Shown here: positions 43,370 through 55,449 of the stretch, piece by piece
Layout of the letters: every line of letters begins with the position of its first letter
Numbering within the stretch: the first letter of the stretch is position 1
NCBI RefSeq assembly: GCF_028389875.1
Contig: NW_026907676.1
Coordinates: 1,622,001 to 1,686,000 of the forward strand
Direction: 5' to 3'
DNA length: 64,000 nt
Source: Rhea pennata
Lineage: Eukaryota; Chordata; Aves; Rheiformes; Rheidae
Position numbers and translations under genes: made by a program
Notes under the pieces: generated by a model
Seen by the model: only the letters and a program-made list of their open reading frames with translations
The model's database searches: none
What the model was told of the DNA's origin: nothing

Positions 43370-46300
43370 GGGGGCACAGCAGGTCAGTGCCATGGAGATG
43401 GCACCGCCAGGGAGAGAGCAGAGAGATTTCCTCTCCCCTCCAGAAAAGCAGGCATCTCCCTTCCCCCAGTTATTTTCCCAAACTTTCTGATAAATCCTTC
43501 AAGAATGTCTCCAAGTGGTGCCAAAGTCAGGGAAACATCTGAAGTGGGGACCTGGAGAGGTCACTGCTGTGCTCCTGCACTCCCTGGCTGCTGCACAAGG
43601 CAACAGGATTCTGTGCAGGAATCTGGGGTTTGATTGGAGTTTGGCATTTTTACAGGATCAAAGTCCAGTGGGATGAAAAAGCACAAAGGGTAGCCACAGG
43701 CTGAGATGCTTAGGTGAGCCTCCAAACTGTGGATCACTCTTTTATTTGAAGTAGGGTATAGGAGAATAAGGGACAGGACGTAACCTTCCTCCTTTAGGCA
43801 CCAAAGCAGGCTCTTTGATTTGAGAAGCCTTCAGCAAGGTTTCTCGGTCTGTGGTGCTTAAGATAGAGATGATATGCCAGAAGAGAGCAAACACACAACA
43901 TCTAGAGGGCTTTGCCTAGGAGACTCGTCCCTGCCAGATTCCAAAGCCATGGGCCAGGCCACGTAGCCAATTGGAGGAAGTTTTCCCATTTCCCATGAAC
44001 TTAGGCCACCTTTCCTTCTGTGTGAGCCTGAGGAAAGCCAGGTCTCATCTCTGGGCTTCAGATGGTCCTTGGGCTTTTCAGTGTCACTTTGGGGCTCTGC
44101 TTCTCCCCTGGGTACGCTCCTCAGCCCCCTGCCCTTCCCCACACCAGCACCCTGGCTCCTCCAGGGATCTGTGCAGCCCAGGCACCCTGGATCCACACTG
44201 GCACCCTTGCTCTCCCACGATCTGTACAGCTCTGGCACCCTGGATCTCCCACATTTGAGGATTCAAGGCTTCTCAGGACATCCCTCATACTGCAGTGCTG
44301 CTCTCTGGGCTCTGGTGCAGAGCCTACAAGGCACTGCAATGCCTCAGGGCCTGCATTCAGAAGTTTGTAAGGGCACCTCCCAGCTCTGAAGCTGCTAAAG
44401 CTTGCAAGCGTCCTTATAACCAACCTTCCTGCTCTTCCTAGTCTCTGCAGAGCGCTGGGGCAGGTCTTGCAGGAGGGAGACTCTACCCCCCTTAAATACT
44501 GTCCGAGATGTGCCTTTCCAAGTCCCTACAGGAGTTAGTTTCCTTAGTCAGCCTCTAGTCATCTGTGACGCAGGGAGCCCAACTCTACCCGCTGGCATCT
44601 CTGCCCTTTCTCTCCCTTGTCTCCTGTGTGCCTACCCAGTCTTCTCCATGCACCAGAGGCATGGGAAGTGTTGCCTGAGAGAACTCAGCTGAACCTATGA
44701 CACGTTGTGGAGCTGAGGGCCTGATGGAAGCAAGTCTGGGATGACTGTTCCCCCATCTCCTCTCCTACTCCCAGCCCAAGGGTTAGGAATGTCCTCTGGA
44801 GAGAGTGGTTGGTTTGGTATGGCTGGGATGGGTTTCCCTCGACATCGCTGGGTCCTGCCTGTGTTGCTCTGAGTGCCCAGAAAATTTCTCTTCTCTGGGG
44901 GCTTGCATCAATGTTTTCCAGACTTTTGTACAGAAAGATAGCTTGCTCCAAGAGCCCCCAAATCCCTTCCCACACACACACACCCGCAGGACGGCACAAT
45001 CTTGTGGAGATTTGTTTTGCTTCTCTGTCGTGACAGACATCTTTTGAGCTACCGTCCAGATTACAACAGGGAAAAAAAATGTTTGTTTAAAAAAATCTTA
45101 TCCCTGGCAGCAAATACAAACTGACTCCTTACCCCTGCACCTCCACCATTCAGTAGAGCAGCAGCTCAACCCTCTCTGCTTTCCCCACCAGTTTCACCAC
45201 CCACCCAGAGTGTTTCAGCTTTCCATTAGGAGGGAACATCAAGCAGTGGAAGAGGCAAAGAAAGCGGCTTCTCTCTTCTTTTCACTCTTCACCTGCTGCC
45301 TTAGGTTTCACTAGTGATGGAGCTCTCACAGCTCAGGGCTTCTCTGCACCTCTCAGGCTGCCGTGCTGCGACAAGAATTTCTGCTCTAAAGCAGGATTCA
45401 GGAAATGTGGAGGTTGCTGCGAGTTCTTATGCAGGTACAAAGCTGAGCGTATCAGCTAGTTACAGATTAATAATCTACAAGTAGAATCACAAAGAAAGGA
45501 ATAGTTTCCCAGCAGATTCAGAAGTATTCCTAATGGCACTTGAGGGATAGCATATGACGTACTGTGAGTAATTCTGGTTTCCTTGGAAAAAAAAGGAACT
45601 GAGACTGCAACAAAAAGCAACAAAGGCAGGCTATGCAAATGCCCCAGAAGTGAAGTGCCAATCACACGGAAGCACACTCGGAGAAATCAGTTTGACATAG
45701 CCAAACTAAGACAGAGGAAACAGGATTGTTCCATACAGGAGAAGTTGCTCTATGGAGAGAGAATCAGTTACCCTCACAAGCAATGCTGCCACAAGGAGCA
45801 ATACCCATAAAGTTGCCATCAGGAAATGCCACTTGGATTTGAAAAGACTTCAAATTCCTGAAAAGGAAATTCTGCATGTGGCTCTCAATCAAGGAAATAT
45901 CTCACAAGGGAACTTAAGTCTATCTATAAAATCGATTCTGCGATAGATTTGCCTGGAGCAGGTGACTGAACTCCAGGACCCAGGAGATTCTTTGGGAGGG
46001 GATGAGATGTCAAGAAAAAACAGGCACATAGGGAACCAAACCTGACAGGCACAGGGACAGGCACAGGAAGCTAAGCAGTGCCCTTTTAGCCTCCAGGCTA
46101 ACCCCACTGCCCAAGCACACAGCGTTCTTCTGTGCATAAGGAATAAGACAACTTAGTAACTGAGGAGCAAACCACAACAAATTAAAAGCTGCTTGTGCCT
46201 ATGCGATGGAAGGCATCAGGCAGTCTTCTTGCCTCTTTCAACCCCAGCCATCGCTTGGATAAGTTTTAGAGTGGAAAAAAAAAGGAGCATGAAGTGTATA

Positions 46301-46720
46301 TGCCAACTTCTCACTGTTCCTTCAGTTTTTCTGAGGAAGAAGATAGGTCCTCCCTGATTAGAGGATACCTCTAGTATGGCCATACTTATCAATTTGTAAG
46401 TTATAATGAGACAGGGATAATAAAAGTTCTCTCGGACTGTGACACTCTGAGAGCGTGTGAGAGACTGTGTCACTCTGAGAAATTGAGACAGGTACATAAA
46501 ACCATAGAAAAGAGGAAAAAAAAGAAGGAAATGGTCCCTTTGGAGAGATCATTAAGAACAAGCATTTGAGAACTTGCAATTACATGCTGCACTTAGATTC
46601 CATTTTCCCTCCTGCTGAGTGCAGTGAAAGAAAAGCAAAGAATTTGAAAAGAAACTTCACATACACAGTCAAGAGGTATGAGAACATGACTACACGGCAG
46701 CAGACATTACCTCATCCTTG
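43370..46720. other. Arm sequence without a recognised gene
   Basis: Apart from the 53-bp repeat and a short (CA)n near 44970-44985 that differs in length between arms, only unsupported frames are visible. 45029-45130 is the source match of the 28.05 kb flank copy. Confidence 0.35.
44141..44247. repeat. 53-bp tandem duplication (left arm)
   Basis: Two diverged 53-bp units built around GATCCAGGGTGCC on the minus strand. Mirrored at 52117-52222. Confidence 0.65.
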
Positions 46721-46722
46721 AA

Positions 46723-46842
46723 CTAGCAAAGGTTCCTTAGTCTATGGATATCCTCAGGGGTGGCAGTGAGGTCGAAAGCACTACTCCTGATCTCCTCTGG
46801 CTTGCCTTCCTCCGATGCAGCAGTGAGCTCTCTCACAGTGGC
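46723..46842 (-). CDS. Candidate terminal exon (left arm)
   Basis: Mirror of 49522-49641, with the frame unchanged; see that entry. Confidence 0.5.
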   Translation of the reverse strand, partial: ATVRELTAASEEGKPEEIRSSAFDLTATPEDIHRLRNLC

Positions 46843-47124
46843 CTGAAAAAACACAGTGAAAGCGCAAAGGGCTCACTGAGCGCACGAACCGGGATGGAGC
46901 AGTCGCCTGAAAAAAGGCCCATCAAAAAGCAGGTCAAGTTAGACCTTGGAAACTGTCACAGTGTTTCAGAGCGGAGGATCACAGGCTTCCTCAGCTTGCT
47001 GCTCAGGTAGCAACAGCAGCCGGGTTCTTTGTTTCACACTCCTCGCTTGGAAGGGCACAGTTGTTTCAGGCTGTTCTCACTTCAGCAGTAACAGGGGAAA
47101 GAGAGGAAGCTGACAGAAAACAGG

Positions 47125-47180
47125 AGGACTATCACAGGAGGACTATCACAGGAGGACTAGCACTAGCACTGAAAACAGGA
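47125..47180. repeat. Short tandem repeat (left arm)
   Basis: AGGAGGACTATCAC is repeated about three times with a CACTAGCACTG variant. Mirrored at about 49184-49240. Confidence 0.85.
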
Positions 47181-47849
47181 GGGCTACACAAGAAAGCAGC
47201 TCAGGAATGAACACGAGAACAGCAAAGGCCTCTTGTGCCACATGACGCTGTAGCCCTCCCAACACTGAGGTTTCAGACAACCGCAGCAGGCGTTCTCCAG
47301 ACCAAGGCACCAAAGACAGGAGTCTGGAAGAACTGGAGGCAGGTGAGCTCCAAAGGGAGCTGAGCTGACAGCCAAAGGGGAACAGAAAACAACACTGGAG
47401 TCAGGCAATAAAGACACCACGGTGTGCATTAGACTGGCTGCAACACGGCTGTTGGCATCCAAGTGTGCTTAAGGAAGGCAAACAACCCCTGGGCCTGTTA
47501 GGATAAAATACCTGGATCTGTAATAGGGCTGGGTTCACAAAAAACAACAACAACAAAAATAAATAAAGAAAAAATATCCCTTTTTCCTCAGGCTGTAGCA
47601 TGACTCTGCAGGCCCTTGTTTTCCTAGCCCTCTGAAAGCCAAGTGCTAGCAAGCAAGGCCAGACCGTCTGACTAGCAGACAGTGCAAAGAGTCTTCCTCA
47701 TGCATAAAACAGCGAGAAGGATACTTTTGCACACAAAAGCACCCAACCAACCAGCACATTCCTCCCTTTCCAAACTCCCAAGGTCCTTCTTTGGGATGGC
47801 TGCTTTCAAACTACCCCACTGTGTACTACTGTTTCTGTGCTCAGAATGG

Positions 47850-48514
47850 ATTTTGAGGGATTTTTCCTGATTTGTCCTGTTTCCCTGGCAGGATAACATG
47901 CAGCTTGCAGTCTTCCTCCCCAGTAGATCACCAAGGGCTTTACAGAGGAGGTGCTGGTGGCTTCCCCCTTTTCCAATGAGTGAAAGTGACACAGCAAAAG
48001 AGAAGGGCTCCTGCTATGCATTGAGAGAAGACAGTGGGAAAGCATGTGAGCTCTTCTTTCTCTTTTCTCTTTTTTTCTCTTGCTGCTCAGAAAGAATAGT
48101 GCTGGAAGTTGATGTGATGTTTTCCCTTGTCCATTTGTGCAATGGAGGTTGTAGCCAGACTGAGCACTGCAAAAAGGGCACCTCCTAACCCTGAGGTGGA
48201 TTCATCAGCACTGGAGGTGATGGCATTGAAACAACTCGTTGCTGTCTTTCTCTGCTTCTCTCAGGCATTACAGACCAGCAGAAAATGCTTGTGACAAGGG
48301 CAAAGCAGTGAAGCAAGCCAGTGCAGAGGTAAGCTAGTATTCCTTATCATTTCATTTTTAGGGAATGATGGTTGAGTATATTCAGCCATTGCACTCTTTG
48401 TATGTTGTAAAGAATGCTCTGCTGCCTTATTTTTTCCCCAGGGGAGAGGAGAGCGTTCTTCAGGAAATGACACTTTCCCAGAGGTTGCCTGCTGTCACTT
48501 TTTTTGTTTCTGTG
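47850..48514. other. Palindrome spacer (unique, 665 bp)
   Basis: Bounded by the points where arm identity stops. It contains no inverted symmetry of its own that I can see, and holds the candidate exon at 48265-48328. Base composition resembles the flanking arms. Confidence 0.9.
48265..48328 (+). CDS. Candidate 64-nt exon in the spacer
   Basis: Preceded by TTTCTCTGCTTCTCTCAG and followed by GCAGAG|GTAAGCT, both near-ideal splice sites. One frame is open across the exon: HYRPAENACDKGKAVKQASA E. It lies 1.2 kb upstream, on the same strand, of the terminal exon in the right arm (49522-49641). Being in the spacer, it is single-copy, so a transcript using it could pair with only one arm. Family not recognised. 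Confidence 0.4.
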
Positions 48515-49521
48515 CCATTCTGAGCACAGAAACAGTAGTACACAGTGGGATAGGTTGAAAGCAGCCATCCCAAAGAAGGGCCTTGGGAGTTTGGAAAGGG
48601 AGGAATGTGCTGGTTGGTTGGGTGCTTTTGTGTGCAAAAGTATCCTTCTTGCTGTTTTATGCATGAGGAAGACTCTTTGCACTGTCTGTTAGTCAGACGG
48701 TCTGTCCTTGTTTGCTAGCACTTGGCTTTCAGAGGGCTAGGAAAACAAGGGCCTGCAGAGTCATGCTACAGCCTGAGGAAAAAGGGATATTTTTTCTTTA
48801 TTTATTTTTGTTGTTGTTGTTTTTTGTGAACCCAGCCCTATTACAGATCCAGGTATTTTATCCTAACAGGCCCAGGGGTTGTTTGCCTTCCTTAAGCACA
48901 CTTGGATGCCAACAGCCGTGTTGCAGCCAGTCTAATGCACACCGTGGTGTCTTTATTGCCTGACTCCAGTGTTGTTTTCTGTTCCCCTTTGGCTGTCAGC
49001 TCAGCTCCCTTTGGAGCTCACCTGCCTCCAGTTCTTCCAGACTCCTGTCTTTGGTGCCTTGGTCTGGAGAACGCCTGCTGCGGTTGTCTGAAACCTCAGT
49101 GTTGGGAGGGCTACAGCGTCATGTGGCACAAGAGGCCTTTGCTGTTCTCGTGTTCATTCCTGAGCTGCTTTCTTGTGTAGCCCTCCTGTTTTCAGTGCTA
49201 GTGCTAGTCCTCCTGTGATAGTCCTCCTGTGATAGTCCTCCTGTTTTCTGTCAGCTTCCTCTCTTTCCCCTGTTACTGCTGAAGTGAGAACAGCCTGAAA
49301 CAACTGTGCCCTTCCAAGCGAGGAGTGTGAAACAAAGAACCCGGCTGCTGTTGCTACCTGAGCAGCAAGCTGAGGAAGCCTGTGATCCTCCGCTCTGAAA
49401 CACTGTGACAGTTTCCAAGGTCTAACTTGACCTGCTTTTTGATGGGCCTTTTTTCAGGCGACTGCTCCATCCAGGTTCGTGCGCTCAGTGAGCCCTTTGC
49501 GCTTTCACTGTGTTTTTTCAG

Positions 49522-49641
49522 GCCACTGTGAGAGAGCTCACTGCTGCATCGGAGGAAGGCAAGCCAGAGGAGATCAGGAGTAGTGCTTTCGACCTCACTG
49601 CCACCCCTGAGGATATCCATAGACTAAGGAACCTTTGCTAG
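49522..49641 (+). CDS. Candidate terminal exon ATVRELTAA...
   Basis: A TTTCACTGTGTTTTTTCAG acceptor precedes exactly 39 codons and TAG in phase 0: ATVRELTAASEEGKPEEIRS then SAFDLTATPEDIHRLRNLC. Composition is typical of a soluble charged protein, unlike the random frames around it. The left-arm mirror is unchanged over this exon. The upstream exon may be the spacer exon at 48265-48328 or others not found. Family not recognised. Confidence 0.5.
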   Translation, partial: ATVRELTAASEEGKPEEIRSSAFDLTATPEDIHRLRNLC

Positions 49642-52600
49642 TTCAAGGATGAGGTAATGTCTGCTGCCGTGTAGTCATGTTCTCATACCTCTTGACTGTG
49701 TATGTGAAGTTTCTTTTCAAATTCTTTGCTTTTCTTTCACTGCACTCAGCAGGAGGGAAAATGGAATCTAAGTGCAGCATGTAATTGCAAGTTCTCAAAT
49801 GCTTGTTCTTAATGATCTCTCCAAAGGGACCATTTCCTTCTTTTTTTTCCTCTTTTCTATGGTTTTATGTACCTGTCTCAATTTCTCAGAGTGACACAGT
49901 CTCTCACACGCTCTCAGAGTGTCACAGTCCGAGAGAACTTTTATTATCCCTGTCTCATTATAACTTACAAATTGATAAGTATGGCCATACTAGAGGTATC
50001 CTCTAATCAGGGAGGACCTATCTTCTTCCTCAGAAAAACTGAAGGAACAGTGAGAAGTTGGCATATACACTTCATGCTCCTTTTTTTTTCCACTCTAAAA
50101 CTTATCCAAGCGATGGCTGGGGTTGAAAGAGGCAAGAAGACTACCTGATGCCTTCCATCGCATAGGCACAAGCAGCTTTTAATTTGTTGTGGTTTGCTCC
50201 TCAGTTACTAAGTTGTCTTATTCCTTATACACAGAGGAACGCTGTGTGCTTGGGCAGTGGGGTTAGCCTAGAGGCTAAAGGGGCACTGCTTAGCTTCCTG
50301 TGCCTGTCGCTGTGACTCAGGTTTGGGTCCCTATTTGCCCATTTTTCCTTGACATCTCATCCCCTCCCAAAGAATCTCCTGGGTCCTGGAGTTCAGTCAC
50401 CTGCTCCAGGCAAATCTATCGCAGAATCGATTTTATAGATAGACTTAAGTTCCCTTGTGAGATATTTCCTTGATTGAGAGCCACATGCAGAATTTCCTTT
50501 TCAGGAATTTGAAGTCTTTTCAAATCCAAGTGGCATTTCCTGATGGCAACTTTATGGGTATTGCTCCTTGTGGCAGCATTGCTTGTGAGGGTAACTGATT
50601 CTCTCTCCATAGAGCAACTTCTCCTGTATGGAACAATCCTGTTTCCTCTGTCTTAGTTTGGCTATGTCAAACTGAATTCTCCGAGTGTGCTTCCGTGTGA
50701 TTGGCACTTCACTTCTGGGGCATTTGCATAGCCTGCCTTTGTTGCTTTTTGTTGCAGTCTCAGTTCCTTTTTCTCCAAGGAAACCAGAATTACTCACAGT
50801 ACGTCATATGCTATCCCTCAAGTGCCATTAGGAATACTTCTGTATCTGCTGGGAAACTATTCCTTTCTTCGTGATTCTACTTGTAGATTATTAATCTGTA
50901 ACTAGCTGATACACTCAGCTTTGTGCCTGCATAAGAACTCGCAGCAACCTCCACATTTCCTGAATCCTGCTTTAGAGCAGAAATTCTTGTCGCAGCACGG
51001 CAGCCTGAGAGGTGCAGAGAAGCCCTGAGCTGTGAGAGCTCCATCACTAGTGAAACCTAAGGCAGCAGGTGAAGAGTGAAAAGAAGAGAGAAGCCACTTT
51101 CTTTGCCACTTCTACTGCTTGATGTTCCCTCCTAATGGAAAGCTGAAACACTCTGGGTGGGTGGTGAAACTGGTGGGGAAAGCAGAGAGGGTTGAGCTGC
51201 TGCTCTACTGAATGGTGGAGGTGCAGGGGTAAGGAGTCAGTTTGTATTTGCTGCCAGGGATAAGATTTTTTTAAACAAACATTTTTTTTCCCTGTTGTAA
51301 TCTGGACGGTAGCTCAAAAGATGTCTGTCACGACAGAGAAGCAAAACAAATCTCCACAAGATTGTGCCGTCCTGCGGGGGTGTGTGTGTGTGGGAAGGGA
51401 TTTGGGGGCTCTTGGAGCAAGCTATCTTTCTGTACAAAAGTCTGGAAAACATTGATGCAAGCCCCCAGAGAAGAGAAATTTTCTGGGCACTCAGAGCAAC
51501 ACAGGCAGGACCCAGCAATGTCGAGGGAAACCCATCCCAGCCATACCAAACCAACCACTCTCTCCAGAGGACTTTCTTAACCCTCGGGCTGGGAGTAGGA
51601 GAGGAGATGGGGGAACAGTCATCCCAGACTTGCTTCCATCAGGCCCTCAGCTCCAGAACATGTCATAGGTTCAGCTGAGTTCTCTCAGGCAACACTTCCC
51701 ATGCCTCTGGTGCATGGAGAAGACTGGGTAGGCACACAGGAGACAAGGGAGAGAAAGGGCAGAGATGCCAGCGGGTAGAGTTGGGCTCCCTGCGTCACAG
51801 ATGACTAGAGGCTGACTAAGCAAACTAACTCCTGTAGGGACTTGGAAAGGCACATCTCGGACAGTATTTAAGGGGGGTGGAGTCTCCCTCCTGCAAGACT
51901 TGCCCCACCACTCTGCAGAGACTAGGAAGAGCAGGAAGGTTGGCTGTAGGGACGCTCGCAAGCTTTAGCAGCTGCAGAGCGGGGAGGTGCCCTTACAAAC
52001 TTCTGAATGCAGGCCCTGAGGCATTGCAGTGCCTCGTAGGCTCTGCACCAGAGCCCAGAGAGCAGCACTGCAGTATGAGGGATGTCCTGAGAAGCCTTGA
52101 ATCCTCAAATGTGGGAGATCCAGGGTGCCAGAGCTGTACAGATCGTGGGAGAGCAAGGGTGCCAGTGTGGATCCAGGGTGCCTGGGCTGCACAGATCCCT
52201 GGAGGAGCCAGGGTGCTGGTGTGGGGAAGGGCAGGGGGCTGAGGAGCGTACCCAGGGGAGAAGCAGAGCCCCAAAGTGACACTGAAAAGCCCAAGGACCA
52301 TCTGAAGCCCAGAGTTGAGACCTGGCTTTCCTCAGGCTCACACAGAAGGAAAGGTGGCCTAAGTTCATGGGAAATGGGAAAACTTCCTCCAATTGGCTAC
52401 GTGGCCTGGCCCATGGCTTTGTAATCTGGCAGGGACGAGTCTCCTAGGCAAAGCCCTCTAGATGTTGTGTGTTTGCTCTTTTCTGGCATATCATCTCTAT
52501 CTTAAGCACCACAGACCGAGAAACCTTGCTGAAGGCTTCTCAAATCAAAGAGCCTGCTTTGGTGCCTAAAGGAGGAAGGTTACGTCCTGTCCCTTATTCT

Positions 52601-53013
52601 CCTATACCCTACTTCAAATAAAAGAGAGATCCACAGCAGCCACCAGTTTTGAGGCTCATCTAAGCATCTCAGCCTGTGGCCACCCTTTGTGCTTTTTCAT
52701 CCCACTGGACTTTGATCCTGTAAAAATGCCAAACCCCAATCCAACCCCCAAACCCCAGATTCCTGCACAGAATCCTGTTGCCTCGTGCAGCAGCCAGGGA
52801 GTGCAGGAGCACAGCAGTGACCTCTCCAGGTCCCCACTTCAGATGTTTCCCTGACTTTGGCACCACCTGGAGACATTCTTGAAGGACTTATCAGAAAGTT
52901 TGGGAAAATAACTGGGGGAAGGGAGATGCCTGCTTTCCAGGAGGGGAGAGGAAATCTCTCTGCTCTCTCCCTGGCGGTGCCATCTCCATGGCACTGACCT
53001 GCTGTGCCCCCAG
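49642..53013. other. Right-arm stretch without a recognised gene
   Basis: Mirrors 43370-46720, including the 53-bp tandem repeat at 52117-52222 and the 51.24-51.34 kb sequence also found at 28.05 kb. Differences from the left arm are scattered substitutions and small indels, for example near 50228-50350. Confidence 0.35.
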
Positions 53014-53077
53014 ATGACACAAGCTGAGGTCACAGCGGGATGTGCTGCATCACAGGGAGGTCTCCATGGTGTCCTGG
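53014..53077 (+). CDS. Candidate MTQAEV exon (right arm)
   Basis: Acceptor CCTGCTGTGCCCCCAG, donor TCCTGG|GTGAGG, length 64. The frame MTQAEVTAGCAASQGGLHGV L ends in phase 1 and joins the next exon (53290) as a GAG codon. The flank copy at 14391-14454 has the same length and frame with replacements at several sites, so the frame survived substantial divergence. Confidence 0.5.
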
Positions 53078-53289
53078 GTGAGGGCCCTCACTTCCCTCCA
53101 AGACCTAGGCACTGCTGGGCACTGCTCACGCCCTCCCTGCCGCTGCCCTTGTAGTGGCTCCATGGCAAGACTGGAGACAGGAGTTAATGGGGGCTGTGTT
53201 GGGATCCGTCACTGACATGCAGAGGAACAGGAGCACAATGAAAAGGAGTGTTGGGTGAAGGGAAGAACATCCCTCCTCCTGGGCTGCAG

Positions 53290-53394
53290 AGGTGAGCCGA
53301 GGGCAAAGAGGCGAGATGGAGGACTGCTGGATGGACACCATCAGCCGAGACCACAGTTCCTTGTTCCCAAGGCTCCTGCAGCTCTCCACTGAGG
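53290..53394 (+). CDS. Candidate EDCW exon (right arm)
   Basis: Acceptor CCTCCTCCTGGGCTGCAG, donor CACTGAGG|GTAAGG, length 105, phase 1 to 1. The frame reads VSRGQRGEMEDCWMDTISRD then HSSLFPRLLQLSTE. Two flank copies exist: one conserved in frame (14885-14985) and one frameshifted (14090-14230). The hydrophobic pattern SSLFPRLLQL suggests an alpha-helical repeat protein, but no family is assigned. Confidence 0.55.
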
Positions 53395-54059
53395 GTAAGG
53401 GCTTTGGGTACTTCTTCCCGAGATGTTGCACAAAGATTGGTAACTGCAAAAACTGCTGTGAATCCAGGGCTGTGGGGATGGCTGGACAGGACTGAGTGCT
53501 GCCACAAGAGTCATCTCTGGGGGTCCCATCTGTCTTAGTGGACAGCCAGGACTCCTGGGTCATGGGGCAGGAGATGCGCTGAGCCTCAAGGCTTCTGTGG
53601 TCCAGCTCCATTGCCTTTTGGGGTCTGTGGGGGGCATGGGAATGCATGGCAGGTTTTCCACGGATCGTGTCCCCCTTTGCGATCTGGCTCTGAGAAGAAT
53701 TGGGGTCCTGCATCCCAGAGGCTGGGGCAGCCTGCTGCTCTCATGGGGCTCTCAAGAACCTGCTGAAATGTCCATGTACAATAAGGAAACCACCTTGTAA
53801 TGACCCCAGGTCCCCTGCCTGTTTGAGAGGACCTCTGTTCCTTTCATGCTTGGTACAAGTTGGTACAGCATGTTTTGGGCTCAGAGAAGCCATCTCGAGA
53901 TGGTCATAGCCTGTGTCCTTGCGCAGATTGGACTCAAAACATCTGCATGCAACAGAAAGCCTATTTGGGAGAGCACCTTGGAAACAGGTGGAGGTACGGT
54001 GCCCACTGCCAAGTCCTGACTGACCCAAGGATTTTTCTCTGAGCTATGGGGTGCAGTGC

Positions 54060-55020
54060 TGCAGTAAGCCCAAAAGAGCCATCTCCCCCAGTCCCTTCAC
54101 GACCCCACACCCCCACTTCCTAGCACCAGCAGGCCCAGAGCTGGTCCCCAGCCTCACTGCCCTGTGCCCCCATGGGGCTCCTCAGCGCTCTGGAGCGACC
54201 CCTCGGGGCACAGCCCAGACCCACACAGAGCAGCCCCTGCTGGGCCATGGCCCAGCCCTGCCAGGCGCAGCGAGAGGGCTGCCAAGCCCTGGGGCTACCC
54301 TGGGGAAGGGACTGGGGCACGAGGGCCGAGAGGACACTGCCCTGCCCTGGTGGTAGCAGCACGTCGCCCGCAGGCTCCGGCGCCCCGGCCATTCCCAGGG
54401 CCCCAGCGCCGGCACCAGGGCTGGCACCAGCACAGGCCCCAGAGCCGCCCTCCAAGCCCAGCACGGCCCCCAGGGCGCAGGGCAGCAAGAAGCCCCACGG
54501 GGCCCCTGCAGCAGAGTGGCCCAGCCCGGGGCCCTGCACTGCCCGGGCACCCAGCGCCGGGCTGCCCTGAGGCCCCGCTGCACCTCGCGCTGCCACACAC
54601 AAGATGGCGCCGTCCCGCGGTGGGAGGGGAGAGGGCAGAGCTGGCTGCCAGGGCAGGAGGGTGCAGCGTTGCCATGGCATCGCCTGAGTGCGGCCCTCCT
54701 ATTGGCTGTCCTGAGGAGGAGGGTGGGAAGGATTTGAATGATGGCTGTCTCAGCCAATCGTAGTCCAGAGTGGGAAAAGGCCAAGAGAAGAGAGAGGTGC
54801 AAGAACGGAGGGAGCGAAGCAGGCGAGAAGGGAGCGGGAGTGAGAGCGGGTGCGAGTGGGACTGGTGGGGGCTGTGGGTGCGTTCAAATGCCGGCGGGTG
54901 CCCTCTCGCTGCAGCAGGGGCAGCGGTTCTGGCGAGGGGGCTGCTTTCCTGCAGGAGGCTGTTGGGGCTGTGACCACGGCCATCAGCAGGTCTGCGGCGA
55001 GGCTGTGTGTTTTTGAGATC
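54060..55020 (-). other. GC-rich promoter/first-exon block (right arm)
   Basis: Mirror of 41360-42300. The X-box-like GTTGCCATGGCATC lies at 54668-54681, with CCAAT elements at about 54699-54703 and 54754-54758 and CAAGATGGCGCCG near 54599-54612 (YY1-like, the best match of the three copies). A minus-strand frame from 54680 stays open for 186 codons. Confidence 0.5.
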
Positions 55021-55410
55021 ATTTCTGCCTGAGCAGCTGATCAGTCAGGATTTGTCTCGTGGCTGAGGAAGTTCTAGTGAGGTAATTTTTGCCTCAGAGT
55101 CTTCTTGGCCAAAGGCAGAGACCTGGTTTTGCAGCTGACTGTGAAGTCCCGTCTTTCTGAGTCCCTGATAGACCGGCAGCAGGCAGTTAGGCCTGGGCGT
55201 TGAGTGTGAGGTCTCTTGTCCAAGTCCCTGCTAGGGCAGCAGTGGTTCGTGGCAGGGGAAGTTACTTTGAGGAAATTTCTGTCCCTGAAGGCCATAGCAG
55301 CAGCAGGCATGTGTTGGGGGTTTGCGCTTGTGAGGTCCCCTCTCTGTGAGCAGCTGACAGGTCAGGAGAAGCAACATGGCCTGGATGGTGGTGGTGAGGT
55401 GACTCCTGGT
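55015..55410. repeat. Diverged minisatellite array (right arm)
   Basis: Mirror of 40960-41355. Units are recognisable by GTGAGGTCTCTTGTCC, TGTGAGGTCCCCTCTC and GTGAGGTAATTTTTGC-like words on the plus strand. Confidence 0.7.
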
Positions 55411-55449
55411 TTTGTGCCCAGGGTAGGAGTTGACCCCTGCAGAGCTCTG

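Larger units (their letters stand above)
32332..47849 (+). repeat. Left arm of giant palindrome
   Basis: Colinear reverse-complement match to 48515-64000. The sum of mirrored coordinates stays near 96364 at the centre and drifts only to 96332 at the outer end, so indels are few and small. The inner edge is where TCAGAATGG (ending 47849) faces CCATTCTGA (starting 48515). Identity is in the high nineties by eye from paired frames, not measured. The arm continues to the left of 32332 if the mirrored arm continues past 64000. Confidence 0.97.

Noticed and set aside
51877-52242. 121-codon frame in the right arm
   Set aside because: It spans the 53-bp tandem repeat, which produces a repeated peptide; no splice or domain support.
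54120-54680. 186-codon minus-strand frame starting at the X-box
   Set aside because: Not dismissed as a first exon, but rejected as a stand-alone gene: Gly/Ala/Pro-rich, no domain, and the start codon overlaps the X-box palindrome itself.
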